Positions 26,316 to 35,653 of a DNA stretch of 64,000 bases are shown here, piece after piece. Location of the stretch: assembly GCF_000239775.1 (NCBI RefSeq), contig NZ_CAFI01000037.1, forward strand, positions 23,996 to 87,995, read 5' to 3'. This stretch comes from Bradyrhizobium sp. ORS 375 (GTDB lineage Bacteria > Pseudomonadota > Alphaproteobacteria > Rhizobiales > Xanthobacteraceae). The notes below the pieces were generated by a model that saw only the letters and a program-made list of their open reading frames with translations, was not told the origin of the DNA and did not search any database. Position 1 is the first letter of the stretch; the number at the start of each line of letters is the position of its first letter. The position numbers and the translations under genes are program-made.

Positions 26316-27182
26316 ATGCGGCAGGAGCTGCCCATCGATCGCAGTGGCGAACGGCCGGGCGAGGCCATGGCGGAACGCATCACGCGGGCCGGGAACGGCC
26401 GGCTTCCTACCGGCATGATGGCGATCGTCGGCCACATTCATCAGCTCATCCGCGAGCTTCGTCCGACCAGGACCGAGTGGCGCGAGGTCATGGCGTATCT
26501 TGCGGCCGTCGGCGACGCCACGACCGACAACCGCCAGGAATGGGTGCTGCTGGCCGATCTGATCGGCGCGACCGCGCTGGTCGAGGACATCAACAGCCGC
26601 CGTCCTCCCGGAGCCACCCCGAATGCGCCACGCGGGCCATTCTATCGTGCGGACGCGCCGCGACGGGCGAATGGCGCAAACATCTGTCTCGACGGTGTCG
26701 GCGAGACGCTCGCGGTTGCGGGCAGGGTGGTCGACCTCGACGGTCATCCGATTGCCGGCGCCGTCGTTGAGACTTGGCAGGCCAACGGGCAGGGCTTCTT
26801 CGAGAACCAGCAGCCGGACGAGCAGCCCGACTGCAATCTCCGCGGCATCTTCACGGCCGATTCCAACGGCGCGTTCGACTATCTCACCGTGAAGCCGGCG
26901 AGCTACGCGGTGCCCATCGACGGTCCCGCGGGCCGGCTGCTCGGCCAGCTTGGTTGTTCGCTGCGGCGCCCCGCCAGCATCCACTTCATCATCTCGGCCG
27001 ACGGCTTCGAGCCGATCACGACGCAGCTGTTCGATCGCGCCGACGCCACCGAAGATGCGTTGCATTGCGTGAAGCCCAGCCTGCTCGCCGACCTCAAGCC
27101 GACCCGGCGCAAGGACGTACCCTGGAGCCTCGCCTTCACCTTCGTGATGGCGCGCGCGCCGAAGACGCGGAGCATGACATGA
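26316..27182 (+). CDS. Intradiol dioxygenase paralogue with two iron ligands replaced
   Basis: 288 aa, similar along its whole length to the hydroxyquinol 1,2-dioxygenase at 34752. It has the N-terminal dimerisation helices (MAIVGHIHQLIRELRPT) and the beta-sandwich (GPFYRADAPRR, ICLDGVGETLAVAGRVVDLDG). Active intradiol enzymes hold Fe(III) with two Tyr and two His. The aligned residues here are Phe162 (in GQGFFENQ), Tyr197, Ser221 (in RRPASIHF) and His223, against Tyr162, Tyr197, His221 and His223 in the other copy. Loss of two ligands argues against normal iron-dependent catalysis, though the frame is intact. It overlaps the maleylacetate reductase gene as ATGA and is first in the operon. 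Confidence 0.88.
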   Translation: MRQELPIDRSGERPGEAMAERITRAGNGRLPTGMMAIVGHIHQLIRELRPTRTEWREVMAYLAAVGDATTDNRQEWVLLADLIGATALVEDINSRRPPGATPNAPRGPFYRADAPRRANGANICLDGVGETLAVAGRVVDLDGHPIAGAVVETWQANGQGFFENQQPDEQPDCNLRGIFTADSNGAFDYLTVKPASYAVPIDGPAGRLLGQLGCSLRRPASIHFIISADGFEPITTQLFDRADATEDALHCVKPSLLADLKPTRRKDVPWSLAFTFVMARAPKTRSMT

Positions 27183-28249
27183 CCAGCACACGCGCCTTCG
27201 TCTTCCCAGGCATTCGCTCGCGCGTCGTGTTCGGCGCGGGCACTCTGTCCCAGCTTGGAGCCGAGATGGAGCGGCTGGGTCGCAAGCGCGCGCTGCTGCT
27301 GGCGACGCCGCAGCAGCGCAGCGACATCGATGCGCTGGCTGACCGGCTTGGCAGCGCCACGGCTGGCGTCTTCGCCGGCGCTGTGATGCACACGCCGGTC
27401 GACGTCACGCGCGCGGCTGTTGTGGCCTACGAGCAGAGTGGGGCGGATTGCGTGATCGCGCTCGGCGGCGGCTCGTCGATCGGACTCGGCAAGGCGATTG
27501 CGCTGCGCACCGGCGCCGATCAGATCGCGATTCCGACCACCTATGCCGGCTCCGAGATGACCGACATCCTCGGTGAGACCAGCGGTGGTGAGAAGAGCAC
27601 GCGGCGCGATCCCGCGATTCTGCCGGAGACGGTGATCTACGACGTCGATCTGTCGCTGACCCTGCCGAAGGACATGACGGTCTCGTCCGGGCTGAATGCG
27701 ATCGCGCACGCCGCCGAAGCGCTCTACGCGCCGGATCGCAATCCGATCCTGTCGCTGATGGCGGCCGATGCGATCGGAGCGTTCGCGAACGCGCTGCCTG
27801 CCGTCATCGCGAACCCCACTGACGAGAGCGCGCGTGCCGATGCGCTCTATGGCGCATGGCTTTGCGGCGCAACGCTCGGCGGCGCCTCGATGGCGCTGCA
27901 TCACAAGCTCTGCCACACGCTGGGCGGCAGCTTCGACACGCCGCATGCACAGACCCATGCGATCCTGCTGCCGCACACGATCGGCTTCAATGCCGCGGTT
28001 GCCGCCGATCTGCTGGCGCCGGTGTCGCTTGCGCTCGGCGGCGCGACGCCAGGCAAGGCGCTGCATCGCTTCGCCGTGCAACTCGGCGCGCCGACGCGGC
28101 TGAAGGATCTCGGACTGACCGAGCCTGATCTCGACCAGGCGGCGGCGATCGCGGTGAAGAACCCCTATTCCAATCCGCGGCCGTTCAGCCAGGCCGACAT
28201 CCGCGCGCTGCTGCAGGACGCCTGGGCAGGCACAGAACCACCGCTTTAG
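27179..28249 (+). CDS. Maleylacetate reductase
   Basis: 356 aa from the ATG overlapping the previous stop. It is an iron-type alcohol-dehydrogenase fold: VVFGAGTLSQLG, the NAD-binding GGGSSIGLGKAIAL, PTTYAGSEMTDILGE, and the metal-region histidines in ASMALHHKLCHTLGGSFDTPHAQTHAILLPH. PTTYAGSEMT with HHKLCHTLGG is typical of maleylacetate reductases, which reduce maleylacetate to 3-oxoadipate with NAD(P)H. It supplies the step after ring cleavage of hydroxyquinol by the enzyme at 34752. Full length for the family. Confidence 0.92.
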   Translation: MTSTRAFVFPGIRSRVVFGAGTLSQLGAEMERLGRKRALLLATPQQRSDIDALADRLGSATAGVFAGAVMHTPVDVTRAAVVAYEQSGADCVIALGGGSSIGLGKAIALRTGADQIAIPTTYAGSEMTDILGETSGGEKSTRRDPAILPETVIYDVDLSLTLPKDMTVSSGLNAIAHAAEALYAPDRNPILSLMAADAIGAFANALPAVIANPTDESARADALYGAWLCGATLGGASMALHHKLCHTLGGSFDTPHAQTHAILLPHTIGFNAAVAADLLAPVSLALGGATPGKALHRFAVQLGAPTRLKDLGLTEPDLDQAAAIAVKNPYSNPRPFSQADIRALLQDAWAGTEPPL

Positions 28250-28291
28250 ATCGATCGTTACGTAAGAAATAAAACAGGGAGGAAACGACAC

Positions 28292-29572
28292 ATGATCACG
28301 CGACGAAGGCTTCTCGAGACTGCGGCTGTCGGCGGCCTGCTGTCCGCCACCGATACGATCTTCAGGCCCGCGCTCGCGGCCGGGAAGGCGGCCAAGATCG
28401 GCTATGTCAGCCCGCAGAGCGGCCCGCTCGCGGCCTTCGCCGAGGCCGACAAGTTCATCATCGACGGCTTCAACGCCGCTGCGAAGGCGGCCGGCCTGCA
28501 GGTCCAGGTCGTCGTCAAGGACAGCCAGTCCAATCCGAACCGCGCCGCCGAGGTCGCCAAGGAGCTGATCGTCAGCGACAAGGTCAACCTGATGCTCGTC
28601 GCCTCGACGCCGGAGACGACCAACCCGGTGTCGACGACCTGCGAGTCCGAAGGCCTGCCGTGCATCTCGACCGTCGCGCCGTGGCAGCCCTGGTTCATCG
28701 GCCAGCAGGGCAATCCCGGCGATCCCGCCTCGTGGAAGCCGTTCAGCTCGAGCTATCACTTCTTCTGGGGCCTGGAGGACGTCATCGCCGTCTTCACCAA
28801 CATGTGGGCCCAGCTGACCACCAACAAGCAGGTCGGCGGCCTCTTCCCGAATGACGGCGACGGCAATGCCTGGGGCGATCCGAAGGTCGGCTTTCCGCCG
28901 GTGCTGACCGAGAAGGGCTACAAGCTGATCGATCCCGGCCGCTATCAGAACCTGTCGGACGACTTCTCCGCCCAGATCAACGCGTTCAAGTCGGGCAATG
29001 TCGAGGTGATCACGGGCGTGATGATCCCGCCGGACTTCACCACGTTCTGGAATCAGGCCAAGCAGAAGGGCTTTACACCGAAGATCGCCTCGATCGGCAA
29101 GGCGCTGCTGTTCCCGCAGGCGGTCGAGGCGCTCGGCAAGCAGGGGCACAATCTCTCCTCTGAAGTCTGGTGGACGCCGAGCCATCCGTTCAAGTCGTCG
29201 CTGACCGGCGCTTCCGCCAAAGAGCTCGCCGACGGCTTCACCGCCGCGACGAAGCGGCCGTGGACGCAGCCGATCGGCTTCGTGCATGCGCTGTTCGAGA
29301 TCGCAGCCGATGTACTGAAGCGCGTCGATGATCCGACCAATGCCGACAAGATGACGGCAGCGGTCGCGGCCACCAAGCTCGACACCATCGTCGGTCCGAT
29401 CGCATGGAACGGCGCCAAGCTGCCGCCGTTCGCCGCGAAGAACGTCTGCAAGACGCCGCTGGTCGGCGGCCAGTGGCGGCTCAAGGATGGCGGCGGCTAC
29501 GACCTCGTCATCACCGACAACAAGACGGCGCCCAACATTCCCGCTGGCGGGAAGATGGAGCCGATCGCCTGA
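28292..29572 (+). CDS. ABC transporter substrate-binding protein, branched-chain type
   Basis: 426 aa with AGGGAGGAAAC before the ATG. The N-terminal TRRRLLETAAVGGLLSATD is a Tat-like signal, with cleavage probably after ALAA. The body is a Peripla_BP_6 (LivJ-like) protein: KIGYVSPQSGPLAAFAEADKFIIDGFNAAAKAAG and SNPNRAAEVAKELIVSDKVNLMLVASTPETTNPVSTTCE. Members of this group in aromatic-degradation operons bind aromatic acids or related compounds. Four further ABC genes follow in order, giving a complete importer. The solute is probably the pathway precursor, by inference. Confidence 0.92.
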   Translation: MITRRRLLETAAVGGLLSATDTIFRPALAAGKAAKIGYVSPQSGPLAAFAEADKFIIDGFNAAAKAAGLQVQVVVKDSQSNPNRAAEVAKELIVSDKVNLMLVASTPETTNPVSTTCESEGLPCISTVAPWQPWFIGQQGNPGDPASWKPFSSSYHFFWGLEDVIAVFTNMWAQLTTNKQVGGLFPNDGDGNAWGDPKVGFPPVLTEKGYKLIDPGRYQNLSDDFSAQINAFKSGNVEVITGVMIPPDFTTFWNQAKQKGFTPKIASIGKALLFPQAVEALGKQGHNLSSEVWWTPSHPFKSSLTGASAKELADGFTAATKRPWTQPIGFVHALFEIAADVLKRVDDPTNADKMTAAVAATKLDTIVGPIAWNGAKLPPFAAKNVCKTPLVGGQWRLKDGGGYDLVITDNKTAPNIPAGGKMEPIA

Positions 29573-29593
29573 TCGACGAGCGGAGCAACCGGC

Positions 29594-30313
29594 GTGCCCA
29601 TTCTCCAACTCGATCACGTGGCGAAGCGATTCGGCGCGTTGAAGGTCACGGATGACGTGACCTTTGACGTCGCGCCGGGCGAGGCGCTGGGCATCATCGG
29701 ACCGAACGGCGCCGGCAAGTCGACGCTGTTCAACCTGATCACCGGCAATCTGCGCGTCGACGCCGGCCGCGTGTCGTTCGACGGTGTCGACGTCACGCGG
29801 ATGCCGCCGATGGCGCGCTGCCATGCCGGGATCGGACGCACGTTCCAGATCCCGCAGCCATTCGAGAAGCTGACCGTGTTCGAGAATTTGGTGGTGGCGG
29901 CGGCGATGGGATCGCGCAAGGCGGAATCCGAGGTCACCGATCGCTGCGCCGATATCCTGGTGCAGACGGGGTTGATCGACCGCGCCAACACGCTCGCCGG
30001 CGGGCTCGGTCTCCTGCAGCGCAAGCGGCTCGAGCTGGCGCGCGCGCTCGCCACCGATCCGAAACTGCTGCTGCTCGACGAGATCGCCGGCGGCCTCACC
30101 GAAGCCGAATGCCGGTCGCTGGTGGAGACCGTCCGCGCCATCCATGCCTCCGGCGTAACCATCGTGTGGATCGAGCACGTGCTGCATGCGCTGAACGCCG
30201 TGGTGCAGCGGCTGCTGGTGCTCAATTTCGGCAAGGTGATCGGCATCGGCAAGCCGGACGAGATCATGGCCTCCAGCGCCGTGCGCGAGATCTATCTGGG
30301 GATCGAGGTCTGA
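29594..30313 (+). CDS. ABC transporter ATPase, LivG type
   Basis: 239 aa from a GTG. Walker A is GPNGAGKST, the Q-loop region reads GIGRTFQIPQPFEKLTVFENLVV as in LivG proteins, and Walker B is LLLLDEIAGGLT. The signature segment is GGLGLLQRKRLELARAL rather than the usual LSxGQ, a variant also seen in other aromatic-type importers as far as I recall. It powers uptake with the second ATPase, whose start codon overlaps this stop by one base. Confidence 0.92.
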   Translation: MPILQLDHVAKRFGALKVTDDVTFDVAPGEALGIIGPNGAGKSTLFNLITGNLRVDAGRVSFDGVDVTRMPPMARCHAGIGRTFQIPQPFEKLTVFENLVVAAAMGSRKAESEVTDRCADILVQTGLIDRANTLAGGLGLLQRKRLELARALATDPKLLLLDEIAGGLTEAECRSLVETVRAIHASGVTIVWIEHVLHALNAVVQRLLVLNFGKVIGIGKPDEIMASSAVREIYLGIEV

Positions 30314-31020
30314 TGGCATTGCTCGAAACCCATGGGCTGACGGCCTTCTATCGCGACTTCCAGGCCCTGTTCGGCGTCGACCTGACGCTGGAGGCGGGCG
30401 AGACGATTGCCATCGTCGGCGCCAACGGCGCGGGCAAGTCGACCTTGATGCGCTCAATCTCGGGCGTGCTGCGCAACGGCGCCGATCAGATCCTGTTCGA
30501 CGGACGTCCGATCGGCGCGCTTGATGCGCCCGACGTGATGAGCCTCGGCATCGCGATGGTGCCGGAGGGACGCAGGCTGTTTCCGTCGCTGTCGGTCGAG
30601 GAAAATCTGCTGATCGGCCGCTATGGCCGGGCGATGAAGGGGCCATGGTCGCTGGAGACGATCTATCGGTTGTTTCCCGTGCTGAAGGAACGGTGCCACA
30701 CGCCGGGCACCGCGCTGTCGGGCGGACAGCAGCAGATGGTCGCCATCGGCCGCGCATTGATGTCGAACCCGCGCATCTTGCTGTGTGACGAGCTGAGCCT
30801 CGGGCTCGCGCCGATCATCATCAAGGACATCTACGCCGCCTTTCCCGCGATCCGCGCCAGCGGCGCGTCGATCGTGATCGTCGAGCAGGACATCGGCCAG
30901 GCGATGAAGGTCGCCGATCGGCTGTACTGCATGATGGAGGGGCGCGTGACCCTGAGCGGCCGGCCCGCGGAGCTCAGCCGCGAGGCGATCCACGCCGCAT
31001 ATTTCGGAGTACACGCATGA
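30313..31020 (+). CDS. ABC transporter ATPase, LivF type
   Basis: 235 aa. Walker A GANGAGKST, canonical signature LSGGQQQMVAIGRALMSNP, Walker B ILLCDELSLGLAP and switch-region VIVEQD. The LivF-like segment VPEGRRLFPSLSVEENLLIG is clear. It forms the ATPase heterodimer with the preceding gene. Its stop overlaps the permease start as ATGA, indicating translational coupling. Confidence 0.93.
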   Translation: MALLETHGLTAFYRDFQALFGVDLTLEAGETIAIVGANGAGKSTLMRSISGVLRNGADQILFDGRPIGALDAPDVMSLGIAMVPEGRRLFPSLSVEENLLIGRYGRAMKGPWSLETIYRLFPVLKERCHTPGTALSGGQQQMVAIGRALMSNPRILLCDELSLGLAPIIIKDIYAAFPAIRASGASIVIVEQDIGQAMKVADRLYCMMEGRVTLSGRPAELSREAIHAAYFGVHA

Positions 31021-31880
31021 GCTGGGCGGATACCATCCTCCAGGGCGTGCTGCTCGGCGGCCTCTATGCGCTGTTCGCCGCCGGGCTGTCGCTGGTGTTC
31101 GGCATCATGCGGCTGGTGAACCTCGCGCATGGCGATCTGATCGTGCTCGCGGCCTATCTGATCCTGGTACTCGTCAGCGGGCTCGGTCTTCATCCATTCC
31201 TCGCCGTCCTGATCGCGATGCCGCTGATGTTCGGCGTCGGCTGGCTGCTGCAATCCTACGTGCTCAACCGCACGCTCGGCCCCGACATCCTGCCGCCGCT
31301 GCTCGTCACCTTCGGCCTCTCGGTGGTGCTGCAGAATGGCTTGCTGCAGGCCTATTCCGCCGACAGCCGCCGCATTCCGGCAGGCTCGCTTGAGACTGCG
31401 TCGGTCGCGATCGGGCCGTTCAATGTCGGCGTCATGCCGATGCTGACCTTCGCGTCGGCGGTCGCCGTGATCCTGATCCTCAATCGTGTGCTCTACGGCA
31501 CCGAGCTCGGCCGCGCCTTCCGCGCCACGTCGGACGACGCCACCACCGCCGGGCTGATGGGCATCCGGCCCAACCGGACGTTTGCAGTGGCGACCGGCAT
31601 CGCGATGGCGATCGTCGCGATCGCCGCAGTGTTTCTCGGCACCCGCGCCAATTTCGATCCGACCATCGGCCCGGCGCGCCTGATCTATGCGTTCGAAGCC
31701 GTCATCATGGGCGGGCTCGGCTCGCTCTGGGGTACCTTGGCCGGCGGCGTCGTGCTCGGCGTGGCGCAGACGGTCGGCGGCGCGATCAATCCGGAATGGC
31801 AGATCCTCGCCGGTCACATCGCCTTCGTGCTGGTGCTGCTGGCCCGTCCACGCGGCTTCTTCCCGCGCGCGGTCGATTGA
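31017..31880 (+). CDS. ABC transporter permease, LivH type
   Basis: 287 aa, about eight membrane helices. The opening ILQGVLLGGLYALFAAGLSLVFGIMRLVNLAHGD is the LivH signature. GLMGIRPNRTFAVATGIAMAI precedes the cytoplasmic coupling region, and IMGGLGSLWGTLAGGVVLGV lies near the C-terminus. It forms the transmembrane pathway with the following permease, 12 nt away. Confidence 0.93.
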   Translation: MSWADTILQGVLLGGLYALFAAGLSLVFGIMRLVNLAHGDLIVLAAYLILVLVSGLGLHPFLAVLIAMPLMFGVGWLLQSYVLNRTLGPDILPPLLVTFGLSVVLQNGLLQAYSADSRRIPAGSLETASVAIGPFNVGVMPMLTFASAVAVILILNRVLYGTELGRAFRATSDDATTAGLMGIRPNRTFAVATGIAMAIVAIAAVFLGTRANFDPTIGPARLIYAFEAVIMGGLGSLWGTLAGGVVLGVAQTVGGAINPEWQILAGHIAFVLVLLARPRGFFPRAVD

Positions 31881-31892
31881 GAGGGCAGGCCG

Positions 31893-32954
31893 ATGCACGG
31901 GCGAACCATCCCCTGGCGTGTCGAGACGAGGACCAAGGCCTCGACCGCCTTCGCAATGATCGCGGCACTCATCGTCGTCGCCGGCATCATTGCGCCTATC
32001 TATCTGCAGCGCTCGACCTTGCAGGATCTGTTCTTCATCCTGACCATGCTGGTGCTGGCGCAGAGCTGGAACCTGCTCGCGGGGTATGCCGGCCTCGTCT
32101 CCGTCGGCCAGCAGGCCTTCGTCGGCCTCGGCGCCTACGCGATGTTCGCGGGCGTCGTGCTGCTGAAGCTCGATCCGATGGTTTCGATCCTGCTCGGCGG
32201 CGTGGCTGCGGCTGCGCTCGCCATCCCCGCCGGCTTCTTCGCCTTCCGCCTGCAGGGGGCATACTTCGCGATCGGCACCTGGGTGGTCGCGGAGATCGTC
32301 CGGCTCGTCGTCGCGCAATGGAAGACGCTCGGCGGCGGCACCGGCACGTCGCTGCCGGGCGCGGCGACCCGCGCGATGTTCGGCACCGATATCGTGCAGC
32401 GCCTGCTCGGCATCCGGCCGGCGCAGGCGGTGGACGTCATCTGCTACTGGCTGGCGCTGCTGCTCGCGGTCGCGACGATCTTCACGGTGTACCGCCTCCT
32501 GCGCTCGCGCCATGGGCTTGCGCTCGCCTCCGTCCGCGACAATCAGGAGGCGGCGCGCGCCATCGGCGTCGATGCGCGGCGGCTGAAGGCGATGGTCTAT
32601 CTGACCAGTGCTTTCCTGACCGGTCTCGTCGGCGCGCTGATCTACGTGCAGAAGGCGCGCATCTCGCCGGACGCAGCCTTCTCGGTGATCGACTGGACCG
32701 CCTATGTGATCTTCATCGTCGTCATCGGCGGGATCGGCACCATCGAGGGGCCGATCGTCGGCGTGCTGATCTTCTTCGCGCTGCAGAAGCTGCTCGCCGA
32801 TTTCGGCTCGCTGTATCTGCTGGCGCTCGGTCTGATCGGCATCGTCATCATGCTGTTCGCGCCGCAAGGATTGTGGGGTCTGTTCGCAAGCCGGACCGGC
32901 ATCCAGCTGCTGCCGGTCCGCCGCCTCCTTCGCGGCGGACCGCTCGACAATTGA
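31893..32954 (+). CDS. ABC transporter permease, LivM type
   Basis: 353 aa with GAGGGCAGG upstream. The helices include LAQSWNLLAGYAGLVSVGQQAFVGLGAYA, a strong LivM signature, then the coupling segment SVRDNQEAARAIGVDARRLKAMVYLTSAF and VIGGIGTIEGPIVGVLIFF. It is the last of the five ABC genes and is followed after 24 nt by the monooxygenase, so transporter and catabolic enzymes look cotranscribed. Confidence 0.93.
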   Translation: MHGRTIPWRVETRTKASTAFAMIAALIVVAGIIAPIYLQRSTLQDLFFILTMLVLAQSWNLLAGYAGLVSVGQQAFVGLGAYAMFAGVVLLKLDPMVSILLGGVAAAALAIPAGFFAFRLQGAYFAIGTWVVAEIVRLVVAQWKTLGGGTGTSLPGAATRAMFGTDIVQRLLGIRPAQAVDVICYWLALLLAVATIFTVYRLLRSRHGLALASVRDNQEAARAIGVDARRLKAMVYLTSAFLTGLVGALIYVQKARISPDAAFSVIDWTAYVIFIVVIGGIGTIEGPIVGVLIFFALQKLLADFGSLYLLALGLIGIVIMLFAPQGLWGLFASRTGIQLLPVRRLLRGGPLDN

Positions 32955-32978
32955 CAACAAACGACAGGGAGGGGCCCG

Positions 32979-34733
32979 ATGGCCGACATCACGACAGACG
33001 TTCTCATCATCGGTACCGGTCCGGCCGGCTCGGCCGCGGCGGCGCTGCTGTCCACCTATGGCGTCGAGAACATGGTGGTCAACCGCTATCGTTGGCTCGC
33101 CAACACGCCGCGCGCGCACATCACCAACCAGCGCACGATGGAGGTGCTGCGCGACCTCGGCCGCGACGTCGAGGACGAGGCCTACATGTTCGCCTCGCAG
33201 CAGGACATCATGGGCGAGAACGTGTTCTGCACCTCGCTGGCCGGCGAGGAGATCGGCCGGCTCCAGACCTGGGGCAATCACCCGCTGTCGCGCGCCGAGC
33301 ACCAGCTGTCGTCGCCGTCGAAGATGAACGACCTGCCGCAGACCTACATGGAGCCGCTGCTGTTCAAGACGGCCTGCTCGCGTGGCACGCAGGCGCGGAT
33401 GTCGACGGTGTATGAGAGCCACGTCCAGGACGAAGACGGCGTGACCACGACGCTGCTCGACCGGCTGACCGGCAAGACCTTCACGGTGCGCTCGAAATAT
33501 CTGATCGGCGCCGACGGCGGCAACTCGCTGGTCGCCCAGCATGCCGGCCTGCCGTTCGAGGGCAAGATGGGCGTCGGCGGCTCGATGAACATCCTGTTCA
33601 AAGCCGATCTGTCGCGCTACGTCGCGCACCGGCCGTCGGTGCTGTATTGGGTGGTGCAGCCCGGTGCCGATGTCGGGGGCATCGGCATGGGGCTGGTGCG
33701 CATGGTCCGGCCCTGGAACGAGTGGCTGATCGTGTGGGGCTACGACATCAACCAGCCGGCGCCGGAGGTCGACGAGGCCTTTGCGATCAAGGTCGCCCGC
33801 GACCTCGTGGGCGACCAGGAGCTGCAGATCGAGCTGCAGTCGGTGTCGACCTGGACGGTCAACAACATGTATGCGACACGAACCTCGAACGGCCGCGTGT
33901 TCTGCATGGGCGACGCCATCCATCGTCACCCGCCGTCGAACGGACTGGGCTCGAACACCTCGATCCAGGACGCCTTCAACCTGGCCTGGAAGCTTGCTTA
34001 CGTCATCAAGGACCGGGCCAGTCCGAAGCTGCTCGACAGCTACACGATCGAGCGCGCCCCGATCGCCAAGCAGATCGTGACCCGCGCCAACAAGTCCATC
34101 GAGGAGTTCGGGCCGATCTTCCAGGCGCTCGGCCTGCTCGACTCGATCGATCCGGTGAAGATGCAGCAGAACATGGACGCACGCTGCGATCGCACCGAGG
34201 ACGCCGAACGGCAGCGCGCAAAAATTCGTGCGACCATCGCCAGCAAGGTCTATGAGTTCGACGCCCATGGCGTCGAGATGAACCACCGCTATCGCTCGGA
34301 TGCCGTCGTGACCGACGGACAGGCTGAGCCGGCGTTCACCCGGGATCCCGAGCTGCACTTTCAGCAGACCACATGGCCCGGCGCGCGCCTGCCGCACGCC
34401 TGGCTGTTCGGCAAGGATGGCAGCAAGATCTCCACGCTCGATCTCGCTGGCCACGGCAAGTTCGCCGTGCTGACCGGCATCGGCGGCGAGGCCTGGGCTG
34501 CGGCGGCGAAGAAGCTCGGCCAGGAGCTCGGCATCGAGATCGACGCGCATGTGATCGGCCCACGCCAGATCTGGCAGGACCTGAACGGCGACTGGGCGCG
34601 CCTGCGCGAGGTGAGGGATGGCGGCATCGTGCTGACGCGTCCGGATCAGCACGTGTGCTGGCGGCGTGAGACGATGGCTGAGGATCCGGTTGCGGAGCTG
34701 CGCCGCGTCTTCAAGCAGATTCTTTCGAACTGA
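32979..34733 (+). CDS. FAD-dependent aromatic hydroxylase (phenol/resorcinol hydroxylase type)
   Basis: 584 aa with AGGGAGGGG before the ATG. The flavin-binding motifs are all present: GTGPAG near residue 12, the DG motif LIGADGGNS (Asp179) and the GD motif FCMGDAIHRHPPSNGLGSN (Asp312). The C-terminal thioredoxin-like domain resembles that of the TfdB/phenol 2-monooxygenase group. These enzymes use NAD(P)H and oxygen to add a hydroxyl group ortho to an existing one. Next to hydroxyquinol 1,2-dioxygenase and maleylacetate reductase, resorcinol to hydroxyquinol is the most economical proposal; a substituted phenol is the alternative. Confidence 0.88.
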   Translation: MADITTDVLIIGTGPAGSAAAALLSTYGVENMVVNRYRWLANTPRAHITNQRTMEVLRDLGRDVEDEAYMFASQQDIMGENVFCTSLAGEEIGRLQTWGNHPLSRAEHQLSSPSKMNDLPQTYMEPLLFKTACSRGTQARMSTVYESHVQDEDGVTTTLLDRLTGKTFTVRSKYLIGADGGNSLVAQHAGLPFEGKMGVGGSMNILFKADLSRYVAHRPSVLYWVVQPGADVGGIGMGLVRMVRPWNEWLIVWGYDINQPAPEVDEAFAIKVARDLVGDQELQIELQSVSTWTVNNMYATRTSNGRVFCMGDAIHRHPPSNGLGSNTSIQDAFNLAWKLAYVIKDRASPKLLDSYTIERAPIAKQIVTRANKSIEEFGPIFQALGLLDSIDPVKMQQNMDARCDRTEDAERQRAKIRATIASKVYEFDAHGVEMNHRYRSDAVVTDGQAEPAFTRDPELHFQQTTWPGARLPHAWLFGKDGSKISTLDLAGHGKFAVLTGIGGEAWAAAAKKLGQELGIEIDAHVIGPRQIWQDLNGDWARLREVRDGGIVLTRPDQHVCWRRETMAEDPVAELRRVFKQILSN

Positions 34734-34751
34734 TGCGGAAAGGACGACCTC

Positions 34752-35639
34752 ATGGATGATCATGAGCAGGGCTATTTCACCGAAGAGAACTCCGCCGAGG
34801 TCGTGATCGGCCGCAACAAGAACGCCAGGGACGCGCGGCTGAAGGAGGTGATGGCCGTCATCACCCGCAAGCTGCACGAGGCGGTAAAGGAGATCGAGCC
34901 TACCCAGCAGGAGTGGTTCGAGGCGATCATGTTCCTGACCCGGACCGGTCAGATGTGCACCGACTGGCGTCAGGAGTTCATCCTGCTGTCGGATGTTCTC
35001 GGCGTCTCGATGCTGGTCGATGCGATCAATCATCGCAAGCCTGCCGGGGCGTCGGAGAGCACCGTGCTCGGGCCGTTCTACGTGCACGACGCGCCGGAGC
35101 TGCCGCTCGGCAGCAACATCTGCCTCGACCGCAAGGGCGAGGACATGGTGATCTCTGGCGTCATCCGCGACACCGCGGGAAAGCCGATCCCGAAAGCCAA
35201 GCTCGATGTCTGGCAGACCAACGACGACGGCTTCTACGACGTGCAGCAGAAGGGTTTGCAGCCGGACTTCAATCTTCGCGGCGTGTTCCGCACCGATGAG
35301 AGTGGACGCTACTGGTTCCGTGCCGTGAAGCCGCGGTTCTACCCGATCCCAGATGATGGCCCGGTCGGTCAGCTCCTGGGTAAGCTCGGCCGCCATCCCT
35401 ACAGGCCGGCGCATCTGCACTTCATCATCTCGGCCGACGGGTTCGAGCCGCTGACGACCCACATCTTCGATCCCGACGATCGCTACATCGATTCTGATGC
35501 CGTGTTCGGCGTCAAGAAGAGCCTGCTTGCAAGCTTCGAGAAGGTCGATGACCAGGAACGTGCGCGGCAATTGGAGTTTGCCAATCCGTTCTGGGAAACC
35601 TGTTTCGATTTCACTCTTACGCCCCAAGAAACAAGGTGA
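34752..35639 (+). CDS. Hydroxyquinol 1,2-dioxygenase (intradiol), intact active site
   Basis: 295 aa. The N-terminal helical dimerisation domain (LHEAVKEIEPTQQEWFEAIMFL) precedes the intradiol beta-sandwich (GPFYVHDAPELPLGSNICLD). All four Fe(III) ligands are in place: Tyr162 in GFYDVQQ, Tyr197 in RFYPIP, His221 and His223 in RPAHLHF. It cleaves hydroxyquinol between its ortho hydroxyls to maleylacetate. It is last in the operon and ends 14 bp before the convergent helicase gene. The ligand-deficient paralogue at 26316 has the same residue spacing. Confidence 0.92.
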   Translation: MDDHEQGYFTEENSAEVVIGRNKNARDARLKEVMAVITRKLHEAVKEIEPTQQEWFEAIMFLTRTGQMCTDWRQEFILLSDVLGVSMLVDAINHRKPAGASESTVLGPFYVHDAPELPLGSNICLDRKGEDMVISGVIRDTAGKPIPKAKLDVWQTNDDGFYDVQQKGLQPDFNLRGVFRTDESGRYWFRAVKPRFYPIPDDGPVGQLLGKLGRHPYRPAHLHFIISADGFEPLTTHIFDPDDRYIDSDAVFGVKKSLLASFEKVDDQERARQLEFANPFWETCFDFTLTPQETR

Positions 35640-35653
35640 GCGCGGCGAGGCGT

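Noticed and set aside
26903-30757. A 1284-codon minus-strand frame opposite maleylacetate reductase and the binding-protein gene
   Set aside because: Low-complexity Arg/Ala/Gly text with no domain; the forward genes explain the region.
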